From Pyrrhosoma nymphula (Eukaryota > Arthropoda > Insecta > Odonata > Coenagrionidae): a stretch of DNA of 64,000 bases. The notes beneath the pieces are model-generated. The model was not told the origin of the DNA, did no database searches, and worked only from the letters and a program-made list of their open reading frames with translations. The position numbers and the translations under genes were made by a program. The stretch is from positions 13,121,501 through 13,185,500 of the forward strand of contig OY754335.1 in the NCBI GenBank assembly GCA_963573305.1, given 5' to 3'. Below are positions 1 to 11,195 of the stretch, one piece after another; position 1 is the first letter of the stretch, and each line of letters opens with the position of its first letter.

Positions 1-49
1 CAAGTTCATTCGTATGTTCATTGTTCAACCAAGTTCATTCGTATGTTCA
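1..49. repeat. 20-bp direct repeat at window edge
   Basis: The 20-mer beginning CAAGTTCATTCGTATG occurs at 1-20 and again at 30-49, a unit of about 29 bp. The window edge cuts the array, so the true copy number is unknown. No gene is associated with it. Confidence 0.8.
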
Positions 50-1258
50 AAACTGCAGTCTTGTTTGGTAGTTGAGTTTGCGTTAGAAGTTATTCGTTCA
101 CTTCTAGAATCGCCCTCACGGCCTTGATGTCCAAAATCACTAGACATTGAGACGTGCCATTTTTATTTAATTCCTGGAGATATCCCTTTTTTGCGAATGC
201 TGAATATCTTTTTCTTTTCCCTTTCCTTATGTTTATTCGTTTGATTTTGCCATTTCCACCCCAGGACTCCACGATGGGAGATTAAGCGCTAGAGGAAATG
301 CTTTTGTTTTCTTTAACTTGGTGAACAATACTGATTTCCATTCATGAGAAATTTGTAAAAAAGGTGAGGATCTAGAGAAAAGAGAGGAATGCTAAAAAAA
401 GGTAGAAATAGAGAAGAAAGGACTCGACGGAGATAAGTAAAGATGATGTAAGCAACTACATTACGTTATACCTCTCTAGCCGCCATAAAAGCGAGTGGCT
501 GGATGTACGAGCACTTGAGACATTTTCGCACGTGTGTGAATGAAAAACTGTTTATGGATGCGTGATAATGTTGTCAATTGAAATTTATGATCGCTTTGTC
601 TTGTTTTTCTTGTTGTGCATTGTGCTATGGGAAGAGGAGCCTTTGTGACCTAATCGTCCTAGTGTCTCCCCATCCTACTTTTATCTATGGAGTCGAATCT
701 GCCAGCTATTGAGGGATCATAGTAATCTCGTTATCTGCAAAGGTGATTTCCAGTTTTAAAGTAAGAAAAAATCTAATAAAAACTTTGCGGTTCCACTGGA
801 TATATATTTTTTTCAACTAATTTACCTACAATGTTGCATGTTCAGGAAACATCAAGGAAGTTCACAGGCTTCAATTGTATTGGTATTTAAAGGGGTGAGG
901 AAGGAGAGGGATGGGGCAGGGGTGCACAGGGGTTTACAGTTTGAGGGTGAGAAGAGGTGGGGGGGGGGGGCGAGGGAGGGGTGGATGTGGGGAATGGGTA
1001 AGGTTCTGAGGGCTGGTCGTTTAATGGGGAGGATGGCGGATATTATTTGTTGCTTGGGATAGTTTGAGGCGGGGATAGTTTATTGTTCCCTGAAGATACT
1101 ACAGTGTTGCGGAACTATTTGAAACATTAAAAATATATGCAGAAACTTCAAAGTATTTATTTAAAGGTCTATTAATTTCGCGACGTAATTCCAGTCTCGG
1201 CCTCAACTATCGCTTACAAGCTAGTAGATACCCATTTACTTTTCCTGAATTCTTATAT
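50..1258. other. non-coding stretch, no gene seen
   Basis: Only short chance open frames occur here. The one distinctive part is 885-1080, which is strongly G-rich on the plus strand and has an uninterrupted G run near 959-970. It could form a G-quadruplex, but no function is shown. Confidence 0.5.
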
Positions 1259-1407
1259 ATCGCTTGATTTCTTTGCTCTTGGTGGATTATCTTGTTTCTA
1301 TGTTCTTTCTGAGTACTCTCTTCGTATTTTCATAAATATCGCTTGACTTCTTTGCTCTTGGTGGAGTCTCTTAATCTCTCTGACTACTATTTTCGTATTT
1401 TGTTCAA
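1259..1407. repeat. tandem duplication, about 80-bp unit
   Basis: The segment with core TCGCTTGATTTCTTTGCTC near 1260 recurs near 1339 with few changes. The downstream motif CTTCGTATTTT is also repeated at about the same distance. This is a diverged two-copy tandem duplication. Confidence 0.7.
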
Positions 1408-1417
1408 TATTATTATT

Positions 1418-1480
1418 CTAGTAAAATATTCTCGAGGTTTGAAATTGAATTGACCAAATACCTTGAGAATATTTCACTAG
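1418..1480. repeat. imperfect 21-bp inverted repeat (hairpin)
   Basis: Arm 1418-1438 (CTAGTAAAATATTCTCGAGGT) pairs with 1460-1480 with few mismatches across a 21-nt spacer. It may be a small foldback element. No coding content. Confidence 0.55.
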
Positions 1481-1810
1481 AGTAAATGATTGTGGTTAAG
1501 AAAACTAAATAGTATAGTAATTGCTACGAACCTTTTATGTTATTGACAGATATTTGTGAAAATCTGCCGGATATCCTTTGAACTCAATCATTCAACTAAC
1601 TCTTACTTTTATGGTCCCAAATGCTGACTGAATATTATAAGTGCGGCATAATTGATGTAAAATAATCTCGCTCTCTGACTTTCTCATTTCACTCGTCAAA
1701 TGAACCACGTTATTTGTTCTGCAGACCCGTGTATACTTTTATTTGGACGCCTCAGGAGAGGTTTGAGAGTTATGTGTTCTGGTTTTTTATGAGACGTTTG
1801 TACTCACGGT

Positions 1811-1882
1811 GAAGTCTCTATTATCCGAGGTAATGTGGATTGAAGCCACCTCGGATTAACGAAAACTCGGATTATACGGGAG
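1811..1882. repeat. possible pogo/Tigger-like transposon terminus
   Basis: The sequence GGTGAAGTCTCTATTATCCG is followed by a self-complementary block in which TTATCCGAGGT pairs with ACCTCGGATTAA, and then by a second related half-repeat. The layout resembles terminal repeats of the pogo/Tigger branch of Tc1/mariner, recalled from general knowledge. No second terminus or transposase is visible, so this is weak. Confidence 0.25.
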
Positions 1883-2177
1883 ACTTCTGCGCGAGAATCA
1901 AATGTCACATAAATATCACATTTCTATGATTTGACGTGTTTCATTTTTTTTACATGGGTACTTGAGATAAAATGTTTCTGTGAATCGCTTTTTGTGTGGA
2001 TATAATACTTGTTATCTACTGAGTTCTGACGTCCGTTGGGATGAGCGAAAATGGCTAGGTATAGCCACAACGTAAGGATAGGTAAATCGGGACTCAGATA
2101 CTCAGACTCAGCAGGTACTGTACTTTGAACCCTATCGTGTTTTCCGTTGCCTTTGATACAAAAGTTCCTCAAAAGAG

Positions 2178-2234
2178 AGTTTATTCACCGTTTAACGTTA
2201 ACTAAATAACATATTCACGTTTAGTGAATAAACT
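2178..2234. repeat. hairpin with 11-bp perfect arms
   Basis: AGTTTATTCAC (2178-2188) is the exact reverse complement of GTGAATAAACT (2224-2234). It is a small foldback repeat with a 35-nt loop. Confidence 0.6.
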
Positions 2235-4298
2235 ATCTTTTGTGAAATTCGCATAATTTTCATCATTCCTAACATGGAAAATTTTCACGTAATACACCCT
2301 GAAACAGCAAGTTTTCACAAAAGTTCCTGTCGTTATACTAGTTATAATTCAATTTTGAAAGACAACCCATACATAATTTCTAAATTTTGTTAAATTTTGG
2401 CATAAAGAGAGAAAATTTTCGTTGCCATTTTTTTCCTTTTGCGACGTCAGTATATTTTTTTTAAATCTCCAATTCCGCTCGCCTTTGTACGGCACACGGA
2501 TCAGGAGGCACCGGGATCGATTATTTCCTCCATCCTTCATTTTTTGCCGCCCTGTTCCCCGTCTACCCTCATGATGATGGTGGTGATTCTTCTCCTTTTG
2601 TTTCTCACTCTCTTTTTTTACCGCACTGTGTTCTCCTCCGATCGTCCCTTCGAATAAAAAAGAAAACCGGAATGCAGGAGGGAAGTTCTCCTTCCTTTTC
2701 CTGCGGTGTCCGCCCTTCTTTCCACCTTTCTTTCTCCTTCTTGCTAGTATTTGTCTTCCTCTCTTTTTTTCTCACCCATAGTTTGAACATCTCCCATCTT
2801 AACGGTGTGTTCTCCGTCGAACCCTTTTTTCGCCTGAAAAAAAATCATCTACCAGTTCTCCTTATGGTGTTGTTTTAGGAAAAAACTATCACGTTAATTT
2901 AACTCATGCCTTTTTTTCTAACGTGTAACGACTTAAGAGCGTTCTCAAAATGTACCGCGTACCTATACTGTAAACCCATCTCTTAGCGTATCGTGTCATA
3001 TCGTCATAAATATACTCTTGTGAAAAATCGATAATTTTATGTAGTGCAAATGTATGCATGTTAAATTTATTTCGGGGACAGCTCAAACGAATTTAATGAG
3101 GCAGCATATTTTGAGTGTTTTGGGCATTGTGCTATGTGTGATCTTCTGTATAATACGTTAGGAGACCGAGTTTGAGCCCAGAAAAGATTTCTGGGAACAA
3201 TCATGAAAAGTATGGGAATCAATGTGAACTTCAAAGTTGAGGTTTTTAATTTACGAATTTAAATAAAACAAATTACACTGAAGACAACGAGACTTGGTCT
3301 AAATTGTGGGCCAGAGAAGTGAGGGCTTAGTGAACTTTCGACTGTATGAATTTCAGTGACACTTGAATAATTAATTTGTTCCATACCTACGCGTGATTTT
3401 TTTATAAATACGCTTAAAGAAAACTAATAATCCGATTGAAGATCGGTCTTCAGATATTAATGAATTAACGGTATATGCTAGCGTATAACTTCTGTGTTGT
3501 GTTGAAAATCAGTGATAACGTCATAAAGGGAATAGGTAACATAATATTTAGCATACCTCCCATAATACTCTCATGATTTCTAACGGCATTGAGAAAAATG
3601 ACGGGCGAAAACGCTAGAAAAAACGCCCTTAATTTTGCATAGTTGAATTCGGCCAAATTCTACCTATCCACATTTGCTATCGCTTTCAAAGTATTTACTC
3701 CCGATTAAGTGTGGTATTTTTGTTTCTTATTTCTTCCCTTCGTTTAATGCCTCCCCAAGTCAAATGAAAATAGTGACGATTGATTTAAAGGCTATTGTTA
3801 CTGGCCTACATCTGTATGGTAGAAAATAATTGTGTTCGATAAATAACCATGGTAGCTGGTCTTAACGAGTAGAAAAGCAACCATGGTCGGTGCAAACCGG
3901 GCAGTCGCTTAACGGACTCTTATCCTAATTATTATATATTACAGTGGTAAGAAGGTAGTCTTGTGAATGGGTTATAAACGTGTGCTCTCCATCAACCCGA
4001 TCCTCTGTGAAACCACCTTCTGTCCCTCGCCCTTTCCCCGCGTTATTCAAGACAAGGTGTTAGAGGTGGAGATGGTGGGGATTCGCACGGCAGGGGAGGG
4101 GCGTATTTTCCAATCATCCTGGAGTGGGCCATTAGTTGCCTACGCCTAGCCTAACTCCTCCACGGTCGCTTACCACTCCCTTTCCGCGTTTTATGCTCGG
4201 GAGGGCGTGCAAAGGGAGGAAGTGGAGGGCAGGATTGGGTGGGGGAAAAAAAAAGATAAGCCGATTGGATGAAAGGGAGAGATGGAGAGAAACAAACG

Positions 4299-4402
4299 TA
4301 GGGGAAGAAGAGGGGAGAAGAAGAGGGGAGAAGAAGAGGGGAGAAGAAGAGGGGGGAAGAAGAGGGGAGAAGAAGAGGGGAGAAAGAGAGAGAGAGAGAG
4401 AA
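4299..4402. repeat. GAAGAGGGGA microsatellite plus GA run
   Basis: A tandem array of a roughly 13-nt purine unit (GGGGAAGAAGAGG and close variants) leads into a (GA)n run near 4384-4401. It encodes spurious Glu/Gly/Arg-rich or Ser/Pro-rich open frames on the two strands, and these are not genes. Confidence 0.85.
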
Positions 4403-5210
4403 TAGGTTAAAGGGTTCGATTGATTCTCTCAGCAGTCTCGGAAACGCGCCGAGTGGGCGAAACAAGGGAGGAAGGTGGAGAATTTTCATCCACCGCTGCT
4501 GTAGTGCTGCAATGAGATAAAATTTTCTTCTCTGACGAGGAAACGCGCGTGTTTCTCCACGAGGAAGTCGATTCGAAAAATTCGTGCCCGTTCAATTTAT
4601 TCAAGCGATTAGGCTCGACTAGGAACAAATTCTGGGAGATGGAGTAAATGAATCTGTTGTCTGCAGTCATCAATCTTAAGGTTGGCTATCTGCAACTCCC
4701 CTTTCCATTCTCTTTTTAGCTTACCTATTTAATTCCTTCGTAAGTTTTCATTTTAACATCACTATTAATTTCTTGATCTATCTCTTGTATTCCTCGGCAA
4801 TTCTTCCTGTTCATTTCTCCCTGTACTATTGTTTTCAAGAGGCTGCGATGCCTCAGTACGAATGCCGAAAGTTAGTCTCTCCTACTCCTCAGAGCTTTTA
4901 TTAAACGTTATTTAGTAGCTGCGTAGTAGTACCGAATGTAGGTAATCGAGATTTCATAAGCTACTTTTCCATTTCAGTTTCATGTAATTGACATGCAAAC
5001 TACTTAAATGCTAACTGTTAAATCGGGTTAGTTTCACCATGACGTACATACATGGAAAACAGTCTAGTTTGCGTGTTGGGAAATATGGAAAATATTTGTG
5101 CATATACGCCTAAATATACTCATTATTGTGGCTTTCAAGCTTTCGAAATAGTTGGCTTGGTTACTTGGGGAAGGCTATCAACAGCTGTGGCCATTTTCGC
5201 CTTATAAGAG

Positions 5211-5473
5211 AGGTGGGTTGGTAGGTTAGGGAAGGATTATCTGGGGAATGGAGGAAATGTGGAGAGAAACCCAGCATTAACCAGCTCATAACGAAAGGCA
5301 CCATGAAGACAACAGTTTAACGGTCCTATCCGACGGCAACCTTGAAGTTCTTTCAACAAGGAATCCAAATAGGAATCGAGATTACACTGAAAAATATCCG
5401 CCACGTACGGAATTCGAACCCGGTCGCTCGGGATGGAATGCCAGCACTCTAGCCTCCACATCAACCCAATCCC
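5211..5473 (-). mobile_element. tRNA-derived SINE (family 1), near full length
   Basis: Read on the minus strand, the element starts at about 5473. It has a tRNA-like head with an A-box-like stretch (GAGGCTAGAGTGCTGG) and a B-box-like GGGTTCGAATTCC near 5412-5424. A unique body follows, ending near 5211 in a CCTTCCCTAACC tail. The same head, body and tail occur at 61281-61559, which confirms a dispersed family. Pol III internal promoters of this kind are typical of tRNA SINEs. The B box departs from consensus at its last position, so current activity is doubtful. Confidence 0.7.
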
Positions 5474-5835
5474 TGTACTTATGGAGTCGCGATGTTTGGT
5501 AGAAGTCGACCGAAAGCTTGGTTCCGGGAGAAACAGATTGGTTCCGGGGAGGACACTACATATGGAGGAAGAATTGAGGGTAATTCAGCGTCGCTACGAG
5601 AGATTTTGATGAACGACGCATTGGGTTCCACAAATCTCATAGAGATCAAAGAACTGCACTTGAAGTACACTCCTCATGGCAACCAACCATGGATAGGAAT
5701 TCCACTGATAAATCTACACCACTGCCAGTATCCCAACCCCGGCTGTAGGGCTGGAAAGCCTGTATTCATGCTGCAAGTATGTACGCGAATATAAACGGAG
5801 AAGTGCACTCCAACAAGAACGCTTGAGATTATTTT

Positions 5836-6034
5836 CCTCCATCTCCGGGTTTAAATATTATCCCTGTCTTATGAGAACTTACAAAACTCTGATTATTGTG
5901 GAGTCATTTTTACGCATAAAACATCAGCCGCATCCAAAATCCTCCATCTCCGGGTTTAAATCTTATCGCTGTCTTATAAGAACTTACAAAACTCTGGCTA
6001 TTGTGGAGTCATTTTTACGCATAAAAAATCAGCA
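5836..6034. repeat. tandem duplication, 105-bp unit
   Basis: The unit starting CCTCCATCTCCGGGTTTAAA at 5836 repeats at 5941. The second copy matches up to about 6034 with only scattered substitutions, so the duplication is fairly recent. An open frame runs through both copies without an in-frame stop, but the peptide is not recognised. Confidence 0.85.
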
Positions 6035-8500
6035 GCTATTATTAGCAGCAGAGTATAGGATCACCCAAAAAAATTATTCTAATTTCAGCCTGAATTTTTC
6101 TCTTTACTGGTATTCTTCCTAGTTATTCTAAATTGAAGAGAAAAATCTTAAGTGGAGAGGACTTTCTACTCTCATTAATAGAGCTATTTTTCTGGCACTT
6201 TCCATCATGAATTTAGAATATTAGAATAGTAAAATATCTTTCATTTGAATAGCAAGAATGTCAATCTTATATTACTTTCTTCTAAAATCATATAGATCAA
6301 ATTTAGCAGGAAAATCCTCTTATAGCTGGGGGATTCATCTTAACATTATATATATTTTTTGGCGATGGTATGGCTATTCCCTCGCAAGGAAGGTGAAAAC
6401 AATCGACTGAAAGAATGAAACGAAAACTTTTATTTTCCCATATACATGCATACTTTATACGCGGACGGGCCTCTTCCGAGAAGCAAAGCCCATCGCTCCC
6501 TCGTGGACCCCAGGATGGTCCATCGAGCGCTTAAGGGTGAGCAGGTGGGAGAGCGAGGATTGAATTCGTATTACATATGACGTTTTTGGTTGACTGCAGT
6601 GGGAGAAGCGAGGTGAGAAGGAAAGCGATGGAAAATGCATGCATACAGAGGAAGGGAGAGGGCCTATAAGAAGCCCGAGGGGAGATGAAGGAGCGGCATG
6701 AAAGGGGGAAGGAAGGAGAGAAGGAAGCGGAAGAGGTGATAGGCAGCCGAGGAAGACGAAGAAGACCGGAGATGTGTTGGCGGTTAGGGAAAGAAGGATA
6801 AGATTTTTTTCCCACATCTTCATTTTTAAGCCTTAGGGATAGGTGACCGAGTGGGTATCCTGGGTGATTTGAGCATTCGATGGGAATGCAGAGTAAGAGA
6901 GCTGGGTAGGGTAGGATTGTGAAAATTTGCGATAAATCGACCACGATATGCGGTACTGAGCCACAGGAATATGCGATATATCGCATTGTGATATCTTGCG
7001 ATATCATTCGATGCATTATACCGTGTGGTGAGCGATATCTGTCGTGAATGCGGTGTGAAAAGTAATTCAGTTAACGCTTTCCATACGAGATGGTGTAATA
7101 TACCCTATGTATGGAATTTGAACGTGAGGTTAGAGCGATTACGTGATTCTCCAAATGCATTCAATGTTTCTTAGTTACATCATGCCGTCAAAATATAGCG
7201 ACTTTTTCTCTATTTCTGTCGCGATATCTCGAAATGTATCGCTGCTTGCGGGGGATCTTTCTGCTAACACATACTTCCGGTTTTTCCCAAATAACTGAAT
7301 TACGGAAGTGGACAATGAATATTGGGTAGTTTAAAAAATCGCCTAATTTCAGCAATAATTTAGTTTGTACATCCCCCTGTTTGGGTCCCACTGGGGTTCG
7401 TGAATTTTATGAATTTGCTGAAATAACATTAAATATGTGAATCTGTGATTTGTATTAAATATGAGAATTATTACAATTCTTACTATTGGATACTAGGTCA
7501 TTCTTACCTTTGTGCTCCCTTTAACATGAAATAAATATCCAGGTGCAAATAGATATTAACATATATGTAACAATGAGTCATCCTCTTGCAAATTTATCCG
7601 TTGTTTACATTATTAATAACCATGATTTCACAGGATGCGATGCGATTTTATTGCATAATCGAAATGGTACCTGTGGGCGAACTTGAAGCCAGCCTATTTT
7701 CCGAGCAAGAGCGAACCACGTTCCATAACTACCACTGTCGACCCCTACTACCGCAGAAGTACGTGCTAAAACGTTGAATTACCACTTGCAAGCGACATAT
7801 TAGGCTACTGCTATAGAAGTAACGTTAACTTCCATGTGTAAAGCCTCCTTGGCATCATGTGGCGTATCACTTATTTTTCGATACTAAATTTACATCGCCA
7901 CGTGATGCTGAAATGGAAATTTATCGTACAACAGGGAACAGGAAGAGTGGAGCGATTGGGACTGGGAAGAGGGTTAGGTAGGTAAGACGGTGTTGGGGCC
8001 TCGGTGGTCTTTTTCCTCTCCCCGCTTGTTTTATTCCCTCCTTTAGCCTGGCCGGAGTCGAATATTGATGAGTGGTTGCAGGGGCGAAAGAGGAGAGGAT
8101 CGGAGAGAAGGAAGGGATATGGTTCTGGTTGGAAGTGAGGGTCGAAGGAAGTGTTGAGAAAAGAGAAGACCGCTGCTGAGCTGTGAGTTTCGACGCAGCG
8201 AATGTTATATGCAATCTTCATGAGACATTGCGCACGGTATAAGCGGCTTCGCACATGGAAGTAACTTCTTTGGCAGTAGCCTAGTATGTCACTTGCTAGT
8301 AGCATTTCGATGTATTAACTTGGACTTATTTGGCATTAGAGAAATAACGATAGGAGTAGCAATCGGTACACTATTGACCACAGTTCGAACTTATTGGGAA
8401 AAAAGATAGTTTTCTATTTTGACTACAAGAGCGGGTATCGCAAATATAAACAATATAATAATGTGCCGGAAGAGGACATATTGTTAGAATTATTTTACCT
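6035..8500. other. non-coding stretch with purine-rich tracts
   Basis: No gene supported. 6480-6800 and 7930-8170 are purine-rich on the plus strand and give long Ser/Pro/Leu-rich shadow frames on the minus strand. The area around 6960-7050 is dense in short GATATC/GCGATAT palindromes. Confidence 0.5.
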
Positions 8501-8633
8501 ATCGGAATGAAAAAAAACTTTGTAAATTTCACATGAGTAAGTATAAGGAGACGGTAAGGATAAGGATAGTAAAGTAAGTAAGTAAAAGGATACTTACTCA
8601 TGTGAAATTTACAAAGTTTTTTTTCATTCCGAT
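8501..8633. repeat. foldback repeat with 43-bp perfect arms
   Basis: Arm 8501-8543 and arm 8591-8633 are exact reverse complements, including the run of eight A or T bases, around a 47-nt spacer. Perfect arms over 43 bp imply a young or gene-converted inverted repeat. It carries no GAAAC hairpin motif, unlike the neighbouring palindrome. Confidence 0.9.
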
Positions 8634-8754
8634 ATGAAGCAATTTCACAAAGTTACGCCTCAAACCATTCAATTTATTTTACCTATTTAAAGATTTATTT
8701 TACCTAGAGATACGACACAGTTTCAGGCAATACTTTGTGGAAGTCAATCATACT

Positions 8755-8942
8755 GGGAGTAAAGGATTGAATACTGCAGCTTCCACTTAGATATTTATTT
8801 AACACGACCATTGTTTCGTAGCAGTGCTACATCATCAGGTCTGTAGCCCTGTTGTAACCTGGTGATGTAGTACTGCTACGAAGCCATGGTCGTGTTAAAT
8901 AAATATCAAAGTGGAAGCTGCAGTGTTCAATCCTTTACTCCC
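8755..8942. repeat. 85-bp-arm palindrome with hammerhead-like cores
   Basis: Arm 8755-8839 pairs with 8858-8942 across an 18-nt spacer with few mismatches. Each arm carries an inward-facing copy of the motif. On the minus strand CTGATGA (8832-8838) is followed by a GTAGC/GCTAC stem-loop, GAAAC (8813-8817), AATG and GTC. The plus-strand copy is degenerate (CTGGTGA, GAAGC). The order matches the hammerhead ribozyme core, and activity is untested. Confidence 0.75.
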
Positions 8943-10655
8943 TGAATTACCTAGAGATGTTTGTTACTGCTATAGATTAGTTAAAAGAAATCATTGTGGC
9001 TGCACCTGTCGTGAATAATAAGAAATAAGTTAATTATAAAACTTAAAACGCTAAATATACATTTGGATTACTATTTAATTTAATTTATAAATACCACGAA
9101 TGCGTTAATAACTCGGAGAGTGTAGTGTACAACTGCACTAATTTCTGCAATTTGGCAGCTATCCATATGGCTGTTTTCATTGTTTAATTCCGTCTTTCTT
9201 TTTCTCAGATGAGCCGTATGTATCATGTAAGCGTAACGATGCTTTGCAAGTAGAGAAGTCTACTCCCACATATAAAGCCATCATTCGATTCCTATTTGAT
9301 GTACCGCACAATCTTCCATCGCATTGTGGTACTAATGCAACAAAACTTGTCTTTGGTAGAATCTCTCGGAGCCATGATACTTTTCCGGTTGAGGCAGATA
9401 TCCTCTAAACTCTGGGACGGATATTTCGAATGTCATGTCGTGCATAAATTAGTTTTATTTCAACAAAGAATATAATTTTTACAACCTGCGCTCCTATTCC
9501 GGCTTTTACATATGTTTTTCTATCTTTTTTGCATAATGCATTTTGCACCTCCATTGTCAATTGCCCTATTTAATGAGTCAAATACATTAAAATCCTCTTT
9601 ATTCGAACTACACTCTGCCTTATTTTTTTTTAAGTTTCCTGTTTCTTGACATGACTTTTTGCTTAACGCCCTTTAGATTAAATCTTTCTTTAAAAATTCT
9701 TCATAAAATTCCGGGGCTTATGTTTTTAGGAATCCATTCCGTTTCACGAGATAATAAAAAAAATATCACGAAATAATAATGCATGTAAACCCTATAGTCC
9801 TGCCGGGATCCTAACTATTTTCCAAATGAGGGAGGTTTCCGTTAAGTTAAAGTTCCACAAAGGAGAGGTTTCAGAGTAAATTCAAAGATTCTTCGGCACT
9901 AGCCACCGCAGTAACTTCAGCGTAAGTCATCCTCTGTGGGGACATATGACGTATCCCCCCGAATTTGATACCCCTAGTGCTTTAACCAATTAATCGACTG
10001 ACGCGGCAAACAATCGACGAAATTAACAATGGAAGAGAACGCCCATATGTAGAAATGAACAGATGGCAGAATGGTCAAAAGGACATATTGGATGTTATTA
10101 TCCTTCCTATTACAGATGTGAGAATCGTGATATTTTTCATTTCAATATTTCCTAATTTCTGAAAATTTTTTCCGCTGCGGAATCGAAATGAACTTCTAAA
10201 ATACGTCTTAAATCGCTTCGAATGTGATGCTGCAGTAAGCCGGTTAGTTCTTCAAGGAGTTGACATCAAAGCGAAGGAGGATTGAAAGACCCAATTATTA
10301 TACAAAGCGAGGGCAACCATGGGGAACGCAGTAGTGATCCCATTGGGTCCGGTATTGTCATTCTGAAAATAAAAACAGATCAATGAATCAATCCCAGTCC
10401 AGGTGCATGAATTTTTTTATTATAATTGTGGCTGATTTTTTTCCTTCTCTTCAGCTACGTGATTGATTCCTCTAAGGATAATTGCGCGGATGTCTAAGTG
10501 ATATGCATACTTCTACGGTCAGGTTCGAAGAATTAGAGTGTGACAGGCTTGACTAAGTAGCAATGCAGTCATTATTGGGTATTATATGAGCTGATTGGTA
10601 CGAGTATGTTTATGAAATCAGCAGTATCAGGCGAGATGTGGTGGAACTACGTTAT
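8943..10655. other. non-coding stretch, no gene seen
   Basis: AT-rich DNA with no open frame above chance length and no recognisable repeat boundary. Confidence 0.5.
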
Positions 10656-10790
10656 CAATAATGAAAAGTAATCGATATCGTATTGTCCAATTTATTTATA
10701 ATTTACTACACGTAAGTCGTAAAAGCCGAAACACGTGTAGTAAATTTAAAATAAATTGGACTGTATGATATCGATTACTTTTCATTATTG
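10656..10790. repeat. 58-bp-arm palindrome with GAAAC motif
   Basis: Arm 10656-10713 pairs with 10733-10790 across a 19-nt spacer with a few mismatches. The spacer edge contains GCCGAAACACGTGTAG, matching the GAAAC-N4-GTH part of the hammerhead-like motif seen elsewhere in the window. A proper CTGATGA box is lacking here. Confidence 0.75.
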
Positions 10791-10904
10791 GGTATGTTTC
10801 TGGACAGACCTTCCCTAACTATTCCATTTCTTGGAAGTCTTTCTCTCTTATTCGAAGGAACTCTTTCCTGCACACTAATTGCTTGCTCACCATAAGGTCT
10901 CTCT

Positions 10905-11195
10905 TGACTTCCGTATTCCCTCTGCATCTCCGTATGTCGTCCAATATTCCTGTTCTTCCTATTCCGCGCTGCCTCAGTGGTTTCCCGTTTAACATCCTCT
11001 TCTATAATATGCCCTCGCATATCAACACGTCTTCATCCGTCTTTTCTACCCTCTACGAATTTCCGCTATCCTTTCCTCTATTTCCTATCTATTTCCTTTC
11101 CTCTCCCACCATACCCAGCACTTCATCGTTCGTCCTCGCTACACAGCTCACACTCATCCAGTCTTCCACGTCTTACACACCTCCAGTCTACAACT
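10905..11195 (-). pseudogene. non-LTR retrotransposon reverse transcriptase, C-terminal remnant
   Basis: Minus-strand frames, pieced across frameshifts, give the characteristic tail of LINE-type reverse transcriptases downstream of the palm domain. W-M-S-V-S-C-V-A-R-T-N-D-E-V-L-G-M-V-G-E-E-R is encoded from about 11160 downward. Further on, a basic segment ends in G-R-T-G-I-L-D-D-I-R-R near 10925-10950. Related ends are common in insect elements (general form: R-M-x-x-V-S-W-x-x-R-x-T-N-E-E-V-L, then a basic segment ending L-D-D). Internal stops and at least one frameshift make it a dead fragment. Catalytic motifs are absent, so only the 3' end of the element survives. It abuts the palindrome at 10656-10790. 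The clade cannot be set from this piece. Confidence 0.65.

Larger units (their letters stand above)
1883..5210. other. non-coding stretch with R/Y tracts
   Basis: No gene is supported. Contents are a small hairpin (2178-2234), a pyrimidine-rich tract (about 2530-2860), a purine-rich tract with a microsatellite (4200-4400) and otherwise ordinary AT-rich DNA. Open frames over the R/Y tracts are products of base composition. Confidence 0.5.

Noticed and set aside
3105..3195. tRNA-like sequence with a B-box-like GAGTTTGAGCCC
   Set aside because: No A box at proper spacing and no acceptor pairing. At most a decayed SINE head.
4136..4489. Two long frames on opposite strands (89 and 112 codons)
   Set aside because: Both lie over the GAAGAGGGGA microsatellite and GA run, and the peptides are simple-sequence translations.
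5492..5794. 100-codon frame next to the first SINE
   Set aside because: Not recognised, the minus strand is open too, and it lies beside repeats. Not enough to call a gene.
6455..7016. Minus-strand frames of 122 and 161 codons
   Set aside because: They are Ser/Pro/Leu-rich shadows of a purine-rich plus strand, with no domain or splice support.
8501..8942. Repeated palindromes considered as a CRISPR-like array
   Set aside because: Arms are long, differ from one another and are not separated by regular unique spacers. They are foldback repeats in eukaryotic DNA.
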